This document shows, piece by piece, positions 24,930 through 37,890 of a stretch of DNA of 62,000 nucleotides (positions are counted from its first letter, which is position 1; the number at the start of each line of letters is the position of its first letter). The translations under genes and the position numbers were made by a program. Below the pieces are notes generated by a model, which was not told the DNA's origin, searched no databases, and saw only the letters and a program-made list of their open reading frames with translations. The DNA comes from Cristatella mucedo (lineage: Eukaryota; Bryozoa; Phylactolaemata; Cristatellidae): assembly GCA_009760855.2 (NCBI GenBank), contig WPIO01000030.1:3567501-3629500 (forward strand), written 5' to 3'.

Positions 24930-27410
24930 TTATATTTGAGATCAGCATGTCAAAGGCTGTGGGTTAGGCCATGTAAAAAAAACATTCCGAAGTGATAGTT
25001 GATGTGTTGAACTCAGCGCTTCAAATTAGTCAGCTTCGGCCCGACGTGCGACGTGGAAATATACAGGCTTACGTTAACGGTATTGACTCTTTATGAAGGT
25101 CTAAGCGTTTTCTATTGCTGCCGGGCTCTGCTGTAAGCGGCAGCACGCTGAGGCGAGGCTCCTACGACTCAATTGGTCGGTGTCAAGCTGTCTTGGGGTG
25201 CTGTCAAGGTTTACTAGTATTGTTTGAGCATCTATCACCTATCGCTAACAACTAATGCTTTCGTCGAAGGACTTTTGTTTGTTCAGGAGTCTCTACAGCT
25301 TGTCTACCACATTTTGGTGGCAAAAGTGTTGGATATTTGCTGCGGAACCTTAGCAATAAGCTTGTGGTAGTTTAGAAGCTTTCGACTACGTTTTTGAGCA
25401 TCCTACGGGCAGCATACCTTCTGTCTAGATGGTATATTTATAGTTGTCGAGGTAATGGTTGCAATTGGTCTCTAAACGTAACGTGCCAGACTCTGGTACC
25501 CTGTCTTTACTGACGATGCAGAGAACAAGAAAACCCTTCTTCCGGCGTCAGTTGTTGCCGTTGTGGAGCTTGTGGTTATAGTAAGTTGTTTCAGTACTAC
25601 GTCTATACTAATTGCTGAGGTAAGGAGCTGCTACTGCTCCGAAAGTTGTCAAGCTGCTTTGCTTACTGCAGTCATGCTGCCTACGGTGTCTTCTCCAGGA
25701 TGGACTCGATCGATCTCCTGCGAACGCTTGTTATGTAGTCTATGAGGAATCTTGTTTCGCCGATTTGCAAGGCAGCACGCCTATCGGCAGGCCCCTTTAG
25801 CCCCAGCCTGCAAACAGTTACTTCTATAGTGACTCTCAAAACTACTGTCGGTCCTGTAAATAGACGATTGACCCTTTGAAACCAACCCTGTACGATGAAA
25901 GTGCACTGCGATGCACACTGGCAGTCTTTTAGAGCCTCGTTTAGGAAAGTTCATTAATGTATAAATAAATATAATTCCTTTGTGTAGCGTCCAGTTAAAC
26001 AATTGTGAGTGCAAGTTTTACCTGAAAAAAATCAGCTCCGAAGGCTGCTAAATAGCGACGACCGCCGGAGGTCAACCTGGCAACTCACCAATTCATGTCA
26101 GGATTCAGCCTGGCGGCTCCTGCTTGCATTAGGGAAGAGATTTAATGAGCGATACTCATCGATTGAGTGTTCAGCCTTCGCCGTATGCCCGAGAGACAAT
26201 CGGACTTACAGAAAGGAAGACTTGAGGTACACGTCCGCCCACGAGTGCATTCCAAGTGCTTAAATAGAGCTGGTCAGTTTCTGGGGTTCATCAGTCGCAG
26301 GTCGAGGAGCCTCGAGAGCAGCGCTGCCTACGTAAAGCGCCTGGATAGAGAGATCAAGTTCCCCTTAGGGAGATCCCAGATTCCCCTTAGGGAGATCCAC
26401 GTCCACACTCAAACGACCGATTCGGAAGGGTAGCCCAACGAAATGCTTTTTGGGCAGGCTTCTATTCCTGCTGGCCCTCTCCGGACAGATCGATAGGCTG
26501 CATTTCAAGCCGCACAATCAGTCGGCCCTCATTAGGCACTCAGCCGTACGACTAAGTGTAACTTTCTTTTAAAATAAAGGCTAATTCATTCTGGAAGCTG
26601 GCTCCGATTCAAGTGCCTGTAAGAGCGCTGAGTAAAGAGACTTGCCAGTCCTCTTGAAAAAAGCGGCTGCACCTCATGTGGAAGTCCGACTCTTCATACT
26701 TGATGAGCTCCACCTGGGAGGCTCTACCATACGTCATCTAAAAAGAAACGAAATCCTTCATTTTGAGAGCACGAAGTCGGGCCCGTGAGATTCCCTTTTC
26801 GGTAGGCTGGTGTAGCCTCAGATAAAAAAATCGGCTTTCTCAATGGAGTGACGCGAAAAGCCGAGGGCACGAAGCCCCCAAATACTCCGTAGCCCCTCTA
26901 AAACGCTGCTGCTCGCTATTTCGCTATAGCCTACGTAGGACCTCACCTAAATCAAGCCACCTGAACTCAATGGACCTGGTCAAGAGAATTTTTGTTGAGC
27001 GTCAAAGTTGCCCGCGCGACAGGCCTCTTTAGAACCGCCCAAAAAGAGTTGCTTCTTCATCGCCACTCAAAATGCAATCCCCCTTTAAGAAGACAGTGAT
27101 ATCCCCATGTGATAGCCGGCTCTGAGCATGAACGAGCAATACGCGCCGATCCCGCAGACTTTATAGCTGTTTGTAAACTAAAAAGATCCTGTCTAGAGAC
27201 ACGTCATGAATCAGACGGGCTTCTAGAGTCTCGATCCAAGTCCGCTTAGCTCTTTTAGGATTCCGGGGTGGAGGCTAAAGGCTCGATAGATATTGCACAT
27301 TTTGTACCCACTCTGGTTCTCGCTAGAGCCACTGGGAATGATAATGTTGTATTGAAGAAATGGAAATTTGGTTAGGAATTATCTCCTTTAAACCCCTGAT
27401 AAAATAATGG
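24930..27410. other. No recognisable gene
   Basis: Only a LINE-tail-like word (gcgcctggatagagagatca at about 26338) followed by a ~20-bp tandem duplication (26356-26400). A weak exon-like interval at 25521-25590 (NKKTLLPASVVAVVELVV between cag and gtaagt-like sites) is not supported by any family. Confidence 0.4.
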
Positions 27411-27411
27411 T

Positions 27412-27480
27412 TAGCTGACTTAACAGCCTCATTTATGTTAGTGACAGAAGAACCTAACGGCTGTCACCACCGATTGCTGG
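27412..27480 (-). mobile_element. SINE2 fragment
   Basis: Minus-oriented tail and body words (gctgacttaacagcctcat, ggctgtcaccaccgattg); the tRNA-like head is missing. Confidence 0.6.
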
Positions 27481-27491
27481 AGAAAATAAAG

Positions 27492-27585
27492 AACTACCTC
27501 CAGTCCAGAAGAATTCAAACTCACTGTCTGGGTTTAAAAAAAACTACCTCCAGTCCAGAAGAATTCAAACTCACTGTCTGGGTTT
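27492..27585. repeat. Tandem duplication of a 44-bp segment
   Basis: Two identical 44-bp copies (beginning aactacctccagtccagaag) at 27492-27535 and 27542-27585, separated by a short A run. Confidence 0.9.
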
Positions 27586-28008
27586 TTAAGTGTGAGCATC
27601 TTACCGCTAGGCTACGACCTAGCACATTTATAGGCAGTCACGTAATAAGAACCAGTAGATAATATGCTGCACAAATTGACTGTATACTTGTTTTCTGGAG
27701 GAGCTCGTGAGTATAATACAGACATAAAATTTGGTAATTTTGATGTTTAGAAACCCTCTGCTAGCATTCATGATTGCACCCCCACAGCCGAACCAAAAAT
27801 TTCCAAGTGGTGCCAAATAAAATCAACAATTTATAAATAAATAAATTCTGTGAATTTTTCAAACAAGTCGGCATAATATTGCAGCAGAAGCTGCAGAAAG
27901 ATACAGTGATTGCCTTGAAGGACGGTTTTATTTTGCTTAGACTGGTACAGTACGTGTGGTGTCCAGGTGCTATACAAGCATGTGATACAAAATATGCTTC
28001 CTATTTTA

Positions 28009-28150
28009 TTTCGCCTCAAGAGAACTTGATCTATATCCAGGCAAGTCACATACGCCGTTCAATAGGGTACATGTTGCGGAAGTTGTACACCGCAGGACTC
28101 AAGCCTACGACCTTGGTCGTCAAAGGCGAGTACTTTACTCCTGGGCAATA
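28009..28150 (-). mobile_element. SINE1 copy, diverged
   Basis: Minus-oriented LINE-like tail (caagagaacttgatctatat), B-box region (ggactcaagcctacgacc) and head remnant. Confidence 0.65.
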
Positions 28151-28599
28151 CCAGGCTGGCCAGTCTGAATGAAAGACATTGGTAATGTACAAAAACTTAG
28201 TATTACTGGCAGGCAGCAAGACCCGCTCAATATGCTTTTTCTCCTCCACTACCCTTCTTAGAGCTCTTTCCTTAGATATTCTTCTCTTTTTCGCTTAAAC
28301 TTTCTTCCTGCTGTTGCACTTTTTTTTCATCACGTGCGATTTGACTCTATAATCCCTCGTATGCTCCCCTGCCTCTATGTCTAATCTTTTCATAATTTCC
28401 ACGTGACCCTGTAGTACCATGTATAATGAGTGCTAGCATGATGAGATGACAGTTGCGCAACTGCAACCCTCCCCGCTCGAATGCACTCTCTGAAAGCCGC
28501 TTATGCTTACGAGTGTGCCAGAGAAAACTCCCTAGCGTAACGCCTACTTAGTCCTTGTGGCAGTTGCCGATGGGAGATACATTGCATCATCTTTCTACT

Positions 28600-29510
28600 T
28601 TGGAAAGCTACTAGCTAAAACTCGGCTCTGGCAGAATATCTCATGTTGCATCTGCACGACATCTATGCGTCATGTTCTAAAGTGACCTTGCCGTAGATGA
28701 TCACATCAGCTCCACACTAAAGTATGCCTACTTTCAGATACATAGAATTGCTCAAATTTGGGCTTGCTAAGGCAGGAATAATACATCCACATTGGTCAGT
28801 TCATCTGTGATATAATATCTCGACTTTTGCAACTCTCTGCTTGCAGGTCTACCTGTATATGCATTCAGGAGCTTACATTGGGTGCAAACTCGGCAGCTAG
28901 GCTATCTGTCATGAACGTCACTGTTGCCACATCCCTACACTTCTCGCCGACCTGCACTAGCTACCAATCCAGGAGCACATCAACTTCAAGGTTCTGTCAC
29001 TCACTGTCAGGTCCCTTTATTCTCTGGCACCAGTCTACCTACCATAAGTATTCCATCACCAGGCTGAGCATCTACCGCCCACTTTTATGAATCTAATAAT
29101 TTACTGGTACCTCGTACGAACCTCGAATCCTTAGGAGACTGTGCCTTTAGTTCGTATGCTCCTAAAGCCTGAAACTCACTCCCGACTTGCGTCGCGACAT
29201 CTCCGAACTTGACCCCATTTAAAATTAAGCTAAACACGCATCTATTTGTTACAGCATTTAGTGGGTCCCTGTAATTCGTCTTTTATGTGCTTATGCATGC
29301 TGACACTGTTGCATGCTGCCACTAACCACACTTGCATGCTGACCCTGTGTATGTCACCCCTAACCATGTTATTCTTGTTGTTTATTGAGCATACTACCAC
29401 TAACCATTCGATCGTGCTTCCTTTGCAGCAATTTTAAAGCGCACAGAAAGAGATTGAGTTCTCTGAGGGTGCTTTATCAAATATATTGTTTTTATTATTA
29501 CTCTCCTGCC
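28600..29510 (+). mobile_element. LINE family A copy, decayed
   Basis: C-terminal RT remnants ([13 protein letters not shown] in pieces, CRPALATNP), then [20 protein letters not shown] and FVTAFSGSL with in-frame stops, 3' UTR, and the gaaagagattgagttctctg terminus. Confidence 0.8.
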
Positions 29511-29792
29511 ACACCAAGATACACAGTGACTCATTCATCGTCTGCACCTTTAGCGAGGTTCTCACCTGCCAGATTGCCATGAACATTTTTCACGACGTCT
29601 TGTATGCCTTGTTTAGTCACGAATAACTGAGAGAACACGTATTTAAATTTAAGTTTTCTCGCTGTCACCACTTTGTAGCACCACAAGTCTCCACCGTCTG
29701 TGCACAAGTTGTGTTCCGGCTACTCTTCTGTAGAGAGCGTGCGACGAGACATTCTCCATCCATACTACGTCCTTTATTTCTTTTAAAATTTA

Positions 29793-29864
29793 CAAGTTAT
29801 CAACAATCGTCTACCTATAATACATCTGCAAGTTATCAACAATCGTCTACCTATAATACATCTG
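29793..29864. repeat. Perfect 36-bp tandem duplication
   Basis: Two identical copies of a 36-bp unit beginning caagttatcaacaatcgtct, adjacent to the tail of a LINE A copy. Confidence 0.92.
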
Positions 29865-29914
29865 CAACCATTCCCAATATTATTACTTAGGCCATGATGG
29901 CCTCAGAATATAAT

Positions 29915-31768
29915 ATAATATAATAATATAATGCACTTGATAAAGCGCCCTCAGAGAACTTAATCTCTTTCTAGGCGCTTTACATTTGCTGCAAAGGGAA
30001 ATGCAATTGAATGGTAAGTAAAATCATGCTTGAAAAACAAACAAATTCAATAATATGGTTAGGGGTGACATGCACAGAGTCAGCATGCAAATGTGGTTAG
30101 TGGCAGCATGCACAGTGTCAGCAGGCATAAGCACATCAGGGACGAATCACAGGGACCCACTAAATGCTCTCCTAAATAGGTGTTTTTAAATTCCTTTTAA
30201 ATGTGGTCAGGTCAGGGGATGTTCTGATGCAAGTCGGGAGGGAGTTCCAGGCTTTGGGAGCATACGAACTAAATGCACGGTCTCCAAAGGATTTAAGGTT
30301 TGTACGAGGTATTTGGAGACTGTTGGATTCCGAAAAGAGGGTGGTACGATGCTTGGCCTGATGGGGATATATATCTGATATCTGAGAGATAGGCCGGAGC
30401 CATAGTATGAAGGGACCTAAAAGTGAGCGACAAAACCTTGAAGTCAATCCGTTGCTTGACTGGTAGCCAGTGCAGGTCGGCGAGAAGTGGAGTAATGTGG
30501 CAACTGCAACGCTCACGACAGACAAGCCTAGCTGCAGAGTTTTGCACCAGCTGCAATCGCCTGATCGCACATGCTGGTAGGCCAGTAAGCAGTGAGTTGC
30601 AGAAGTCGAGACGGGATGCCACGAATGCATGGACCAACTTAGATGTGGTATCCTTATCTAAACAAGCCCGAATTTTAGCAATGTTATGAAGCTAAAAATA
30701 GGTGGATTTGACTGTGGAGCTGATATGGTCGTCTAACGAGAGGTCGCTTTGGAATATGACACCTAGATTTCGAGCTGATTCAACTGGAGCTATGCTGGCA
30801 GAGCCAATTTTAAGTGTCAGCCTTTCCAATTTGTGAATCACACTGGGTTTGCCCATAACTAGTAAGTTAGTTTTATCATTATTAAGTTTTAGAAAACTTG
30901 CTGCCATCCATGTGCGGATGTCATCAATGCATGCAGCTAGTGAGTTTAGAGAATTTGAGGTGCTCGTAGGCTGGGAGGGATCAAAGCAAAGGTACAACCG
31001 AGTGTCATCCGCATAGAAGTGAAAGCCTAGATTGTGCTTGGCAATCACATCAGCAAGAGGGAGAGTATAAACCGTGAAAAGAACCGGACCTAGCACGGAG
31101 CCCTGAGGTACTCCATATTTTAGAGGTACTTCAGATGATGTTTGTCCATTCACGTCAATACTCTGGAGTCTCCCACTGAGATAGGACCTGAACCATTGCA
31201 GAGCAGTGCCAGTGATGCCCAGGCAAGATTAGAGGCGCTCTAGAAGAACTTTGTGATCGATGGTATCAAAAGCTGCCGAAAGATCGAGCAAAACAAGCAG
31301 AGACACTCTACTCATGTCTGCATTCCTAAGTTGGTCGTTTTATACCCGAAGCAATGCTGACTCTGTGGAGTGATTAGCTCTAAAGCCAGACTGGAACTTA
31401 CTAGCAAGGTGTGAGGTTTCGATATAGTTTATCGTTCAATTATTTATCGATCGAGTTTAGCTGGTCTGCCACGACCCATTCCAGTGTCTTTGATAGGAAT
31501 GGTAGAAGAGAGACTGGGCGGTAGTTGCTTAAGTTCTCTTGGTCTAGTGTAGCTTTCTTGAGAAGTGGCCTGACTACAGCTTTTTTGACAGGTGCTGGGA
31601 CATGACCTGAGGCTAATGACATATTAATGATGTTAGTTATGCATGGCAGCAGCAGATCAATGCAACGTAGGAACAGGACAGTGGGGATAGGGTCCAGAGG
31701 ACTTATTGTCATCTTTGATTGAGATACGAACTTTAGGACTAGATCACTAGTGACCTGCTTAAATGCAC
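29915..31768 (-). mobile_element. LINE family A copy (RT to 3' end), near twin of the 16.6-kb copy
   Basis: Minus strand, 5' truncated at the FKQVTSDLVLKFVSQSK block. It retains RT motifs [52 protein letters not shown] and [18 protein letters not shown] 152-codon frame (30172-30630) is identical in translation to 18018-18476 of the other copy and shares its indels, so both come from one recent source. Stops in the RT core show it is inactive. Confidence 0.93.
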
Positions 31769-31769
31769 C

Positions 31770-33515
31770 ATTTTTTACCATTCCTATTGCAACTATCCTC
31801 CTCAAACTTGCCCCTCCCCTTAAGAACGGACCTGTGCGAACAAGTTTTTGAACTTCTAGGCCCATGTAGACGTTTATGCCCGTGACTAACTTCTTCAAAG
31901 CATGACTATTTTGGTCCCCGATACCGTGCTAATCTCCCACCGTGTTCTAATCAGATCTAAATTTTCTCACCGCATATTTGGGCACCGTCGATTCACTCTT
32001 TCAGCCTAAATTCGGCCCACTCTCGTCTTCTGGGGGAGCGATTGTGCTTAAAGCAGTTTGTTAACACTTTTATGTTTATAACTTGTTCTGTCGAGACCAC
32101 GATCCCGCGATTGAATTTGTGGCTGCGTTTTCCGTGTCCCATCTGTGAGGCCACTCGCACCCTCACCTTTTTTCCTCTTCGGTAGCTCTACGCGCAGACA
32201 CGTCTGCCTTTAATTGTACTACGGCTGCTATAGTTCTACGCTAGCAGTGAAACGCTTTTTCGTAGACAGGCGGAAGCCCAGCAGTCGTGGCTCGGCCTAT
32301 GCCCAAACTTTAACTAGCACAGCAGCACATTCAGCAGCTCCTCGTGCGAGGTGAAGGTGCTGTAGGGGCTCGTGAGCGTGCGATGGCGGCGCGACGAAGA
32401 GCGAAGCTCCCGCAAGCGACGGCTGTACTGTATCGCTCACAGGCAACGCAAGCGGGCGAGCGCACATACTGACGTAGCGGTAGCAGCCGTCGTGCAAGCT
32501 GCTCCGGAGCACGCGGCGATAAGGGAGAAGAGAGTGGATATCGTGCGTACAGGCTGACGCACAGACAGAAAGTGAATTTCGCTGCAAGGATAAGGCACGT
32601 GCCGGCATGGAGCGCGCCTGTCGGGACGGAACGTCAACTGGGGCGGAACCGCTCGTTGGCGATGACACGCCCAGAAAGGTCCCTTCCTTAGCCTCGCCTT
32701 CGTCAGCGTTTTACCCTTATTAGGTGGGGGATAGACGGAATTACAGCGTCATTACACGCTGCTGACTTGCATTTCAATGTTAGTACACTTACAAGGCCAC
32801 ATAAAGTGCTTTCTTGCAACCAAACTCCGCTGTTGCAAAAAGGAAACATCGCGAAGGTATTTACCGCCTTATTTAATACATCGATATTCAAAACGCAGTT
32901 GCCGGTAGGTCTTTGACCCTTTCTTCAACTAAATTTTCTTCGCTATTTAGGCGAGATCCCAAGATAAGCTGTCGTCGGAGTAGCGGCCGCACAGCTCTTA
33001 CTTCCGTCCACCCGGCGCGGTCGGTCGCACGGTCTCCGCATTCGGGGAAGCCTCTAGCCATTCGCAACAGCCGCATGATTAATTCTACTCCCATCAACGC
33101 CCGAACTGGAGGCGCCATCCTCCAAAGACTGCGTACCACAATAAATGAAGAGTGCGTTAAGGTCCTATGACGCACTGTGGCCACAGTCGGACGCCGTCAC
33201 TTCGTTTTTAGCAGCTTGCCGAGCGCATATGAAAGGATAATGGCCGAGCAATTACCAATTGCAAAATAATTCTACATGCCTTCGGCCCACTGGGGCGAAC
33301 AAAGACTCCGAGACCTAAGCCGTAAGACGCCGAGGGCTAGAGCGCTGAGGGGTTGCCTCGCGAAATCTCTTTATAGAATTCCTTCCAGACCCCCCCCCCC
33401 TTCCTGGAGGCCTCCAAAGAGACAGACAGGGAGGCCTTGGCCGAAGGCCAATGCCTCACAATTGCACTGGTGCAGCTCTCAGCTTAGCCGCGATGGGAGC
33501 CCTTGCCTTAGAGGG
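31770..33515. other. CpG-rich intergenic DNA, no gene recognised
   Basis: From about 32300 the base composition shifts to GC- and CpG-rich with overlapping short open frames on both strands that look like composition artefacts. There is a C10 run at about 33393. No family match. Confidence 0.35.
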
Positions 33516-33519
33516 GGGG

Positions 33520-33740
33520 TCGACTAGGGCGCCTAGTACAGACCCAGCTCCTGACTCACCTAGCTCAGGTTAGAATGGAGCTTTATGCAGGCGATGCGGT
33601 TAGGAGATGGAGCGACTAATGTGGTTGTCTTAGCGGGTTCGACTTGGACAGCTAGTACAAGCCCGACTCCTGGTCTACCCGCTAAAGTTAGAATGAAGCC
33701 TGGTGCAGACGTTGCGGTCAGGATGTGCATCGACTGATAT
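33520..33740. repeat. Two diverged tandem units of ~119 bp
   Basis: Units start at 33520 and 33639 with tcgact..g.c.gctagtaca. They share agctcctg/cgactcctg, gttagaatg and gcggt..ggag/atg..cgact in the same order. Confidence 0.6.
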
Positions 33741-33832
33741 GCTGAAGTAGAAATAGCAGCGGCGCGCGAGGTCAGGAGTGGAAAGGAGAGAGAATATAAT
33801 GAGACGAGTGAGAGCTTACTCGGACAGCTTGG

Positions 33833-33939
33833 GTAGTCGAGAGAGACTACGCCCCGAGAGCTGAGAGAGCTGGGGTAGTCGAGCAGAGACTACGCCCCGA
33901 GAGCTCAGGGCTGCAGCTTGGTAGTCGAGGCGAGACTAC
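33833..33939. repeat. Three tandem hairpins GTAGTC-loop-GACTAC
   Basis: Perfect 6-bp inverted repeats GTAGTC/GACTAC at 33833-33850, 33875-33893 and 33921-33939 with 6-7 nt GAG-rich loops. Each is followed by ACGCCCCGAGAGCT or a variant, in units of about 42-46 bp. Confidence 0.8.
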
Positions 33940-34050
33940 GCTTCAAGAGCACGAGAGGCAAACCTACGGCGACGAACAGCTAAGTGCAACTTAGGCTGCG
34001 CAATTGTGTTCTGCCGGCTACTCAGTTAGCTGCTCGTATCTTGGGGTGCT

Positions 34051-34319
34051 GTAGCAACCCGCCTTCGCAATTGCTAGCGACGCGCGCATAGGTTAGTGTA
34101 TTATACGCGGGCTTCGGGAGTTCGCGAAGTTAACTCCGTCGGTCCGGTACGCGCCGCGTAAAGCGCTTGCGCCGGCGCGTAACCACTACTAACAGGCCCA
34201 CAATAAACTGTTGCTTTCGGCACCCAGTTGTGGCCGCCTGTGTTTTAACCGCACTGCAGCACTGCATCACACAGTCCACCGGTAGAGAACCGGGGGACGA
34301 ACCTCTACGCGGTTACACA
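34051..34319 (+). mobile_element. Possible solo LTR
   Basis: Begins TGTAGCAACC and ends GGTTACACA, imperfect inverted termini of the TG..CA type seen in Gypsy-like LTRs. An AATAAA lies at about 34202 with a TATA-like tattatacg upstream. No matching target-site duplication and no gag/pol are seen, so this is tentative. Confidence 0.3.
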
Positions 34320-35099
34320 ATTTCGATAAGTTCATATAAAAGCAGCGGATGGTTACAGGCGTTTAACATCGGCCACGACATACACCAACGGCTCGTATCC
34401 TAGAGCTTAAGTCAGTTCAAAGGCCAATCCCCAAGCCGGGAGCACAACTGACTTCCTATCGTAGAGCGCCGGCTTTAATGCTGCATCGGGCATAGATTAT
34501 TGCACAATCAGTTCCTAGCCGCTGCAATTCAGGAACCGTGAATAATATGTGTAGGTCTGGCTGATTTAGCTCGCTGGACGTTGTTTCAGTGCGGTTAGCC
34601 TACGACGGGTTATTTTGGAATTAGACGGGTTATTTTGGAATTAGATTTTAAATCACCCGTTTTCTGTCCAGGTGCTAGCCGAGAGATGCTGGCAGAGCCA
34701 ATTTTGAGAGAGGATTTAAAAAAAATTTGATACAGCTGTATAACGACCCTGAGCATTTAGGTATCTGTTTCATTCTTTCGAGTTGATGCAACATCTGGTG
34801 CCGTAGTATTCAAAGCTAAAGCGCCCCAGTAGAGGAGAATAGCCAAAAGACAATTAAAAAAAGAAGGTTCCTAAACATTTGCATCTCGATCAGAAATCAA
34901 TATGAGCATACGAACTGTAGGTATGTCTTAATGCATTTTCAGACTAGCATATATTCGAAGTATGGCTGCTTGCAAGTAATGAGCTTTATTAGGCAAGTAC
35001 ACTACACAATGCAGTAGCACCGGAATCAGCTAGAAGAAAGGCATCTGACCACGATAAATATTGCTTCAAATCGACGTGACTAACCAGATGTTACTTTAA

Positions 35100-37890
35100 C
35101 CACCCGGTATCTCATTCTTTCAGCCTCATTCTTTCGCCATGCGGTCTGACAAAGTTGGCGGCGGGGTTGCTGTTGCTGTTCGTGAATCGTTTGGCTGTAA
35201 GACATGCAGTTTTTGGATGGGCCATCATTTGAATCGGGTGCAATCAGGTTCTCATTAAAGACCATCCCTGTCACTATTATGATGTACGGACCTCCTCCGG
35301 GCTGTCTAAACTTGTTCGTAGAGGAGTTTTCTGATTTACTCACAAAAAATATTCGTGTGTGACCAGTGATTGCAGGAGACTTATGCATTTACGGTGAAAT
35401 CCTTCGCAGCCAAGTCCGCTCATTTCTTAACTGTCTGGAGCCCTTTAGTTTAGTTTAGCACATTAATCATACCACTAACGTCGGTGGCCATGTCCTGGAT
35501 CTCGTTATCACTTAAGAGGTTTGCCCCACTGACCTTGTGGTGTGCCCGCTGACCATCTCGGATCGTTGCTGTCTCGTTTACTGTTCCTGCTCCTTTGTAC
35601 GTGCAGGGTAACGGCGAGTTTGTACAGCGGCGAAACTTAAAAGCATTGACTAGGACATGTTTTTGATATGTGTATGTGAGGCAGGTCTTATTGATTTGCA
35701 CTCAGACTCGATCTTGGCATCGGCCTTGATACCCTCACTGATGCAGTAAACGTGACACTTAAAAGAGTCACGTGACGAGCGCGCTCCTGTACATTCTGCC
35801 CGTCTACGCAGTCGCAAAGATACCTTTTAGCTAACAAAAAACTTAAAAGATGCGCCATTTCAAGCGCAAGTATGAACACCGCTTTAAGAAGTCTAGGTCT
35901 GATGACGATCTACTTATTTTCGAAGTCTCTTTCTCGAGACTACACTCGTGAGCTTGGAAAGCCAGTGCTTCTTTTTTCTCACTTTAAAACTAAAGTCTAG
36001 CCAGTCAGACCCAAAACATAGACGTTAAGCAATTTGCTGGCTAATTCTGAGAGGTCTCACTCCCCAGGTATTAACGGCTCTGCCGATAACTTTTCAGCCT
36101 TCGTTAGTAAAAAAAAGTATGCAACATTCGTGCCTATATAAAGAGCCTCCGACTAAAGCACCTGTTGAATCGAAACATGTGACCTTCCTTTAGAGATTTT
36201 CCGAGGTTTGTGCATTCGATGTGGCTACCTTATTAAAGTATAGTAAAGAGCTCGTATCCTGAAGACCCTGTATCATCCCTCTGTGGTCTTCACAGGCAGA
36301 AAGCCTTAGCCCAAACATGACCGAGATTTTTAATGCTTCTCTGGAAAAAAGGGCTGTTTCCAAGTCCTTCAAATTCGCCACCGTTAGACCGATACTGAAA
36401 ATAAGCCTAGATTAGATACAGAGGTCCTTGCAAACTATCGCCCAATTACCCTTCTGCCCTTTTTTGTTGAAGTACTTGAAAAAATTGTTGCTAAGTGGCT
36501 TAAAGCACAAACTGAAAAGAATAAATTGTCAGAAAAGTGTTTCAGTTAGGGTTGAAGCGGCAGCGCTCCACAGAAACTGCTCTCTCCGTGTAACCAATGA
36601 GATCCTATGCAGCAACGATTACGGAAATGTCACTGTCCTAGCGCTGCTAGATTTATCCGCTGCCTTCGACATCGTCGATCACGACATCCTACTTGAACAA
36701 TAGAGAGCAACGATCGGTCCAGCAGACAAGGCACTTGCGTGTTTCAAATCCTTCTTGTGCGATTGTGTGCAAACCAAATCGTGTGGGGGTCAGGTCTCAT
36801 CCATCACACCAGTCACATATGGACATCGCTTTTACGCTGAGGATATTTCCAGCTCTATTCATCCTTTAAACCGTCGGATCTGTTGCGGCGACTAATAAAG
36901 TGAATGTTTGCCTTACATAATTTAATCCTGGATGTCGGCAGTTTTCCTTAAAATAAACAACGACAAAACGAAACTGCTACTCATAGGACGCTCCAAGCGT
37001 GTGGCTAGACGAGAAGCTGCCCTGCTCTTCTGGCCGGTCATGCTGCTGTGCCACCATCGAGGTGCTTAGCTCGGAATTTAGGTGTCGTCTTCGACAGCTG
37101 CCTAAATGTTGAAAGCTTCGTTAAGAAGATAGGTTAAGTTCCACAGCTGGCCATCATGTCCAACCCCTATCTAAAATTAGGAACTGTCTTCTATGGTGGC
37201 TTGCAAAGAATTTAACTAGCTCCCTTATTATGTCTCGGCGAGATTATTGCAATTTCCCTTTGGCTGGGCTACCGAACAAAGCCACTAGACCACTGCAGCT
37301 GATGATGAATATGCCGGCCAGGTTAGTTTACAAATTCCAGAAGTTTGAAGATGTGCTTCCTTTGCTATATGATTTTCGATGGCTGCCGGTTGATCAACAG
37401 ATGCAGAGTAAAGTTCTTACGCTGACTCCCAAGGCCCGCCACGGCTTGACTCCTCCATACGTAGCTGGACTGCTGCACCAATTTCAGCCTCATCGCGTCC
37501 TGGGATCCTATATAGACAGTAAATTAGCTGTGCAATTCCTCTAGCTTAAAGGCCGTTAGTGGCAGTAACTGTTGCTCTGCAGGTCCTAGATTGTGGAATC
37601 CACTTCCATAATTCTTACGCAGGACATATACTTTCCTGCAGCCGACTGTGGCACATCATTTCCAGTTGTCCTGAGCTGCTACTTCCATGCCACTCACTAC
37701 TTCAACTTCTCTCCTGACTCAGCTATGCTTCTTACTTTCTCTTTGTCGCACGAGATGAAGTCTTTTTGCTACCGAATGCGTACCGAAAGCCACTTAGGTT
37801 GTGAGCACGCTATACAAACTCTACTGCGTAACCCCCACGTAGTCTTTGTGGCTTTATGGAGTTACAGACGGAGACACATTATTGTGCATT
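35100..37890 (+). mobile_element. LINE family B, nearly full ORF2 (endonuclease plus RT), decayed
   Basis: The most complete LINE here. Endonuclease words at 35140-35520: GGGVAVAVRESFG, a YRPPPGCLN-like stretch, an AGDL box, and GGHVLDLVIT. RT: ANYRPITLLPFFVEVLEKIV (36430), LALLDLSAAFDIVDHDILLE (36645-36700), a degraded YADD region (36825), INNDKTKLLLIGR (36955), SRRDYCNFPLAGLP (37235), FRWLPVDQQMQSKVL (37375), and a C-terminus to about 37790. A 3' end with the tttatggagttacagacgga block follows. Many stops and frameshifts; inactive. Confidence 0.85.

Noticed and set aside
32297-32668. 123-codon minus-strand frame.
   Set aside because: CpG-rich region with shadows on both strands and no recognisable motif.
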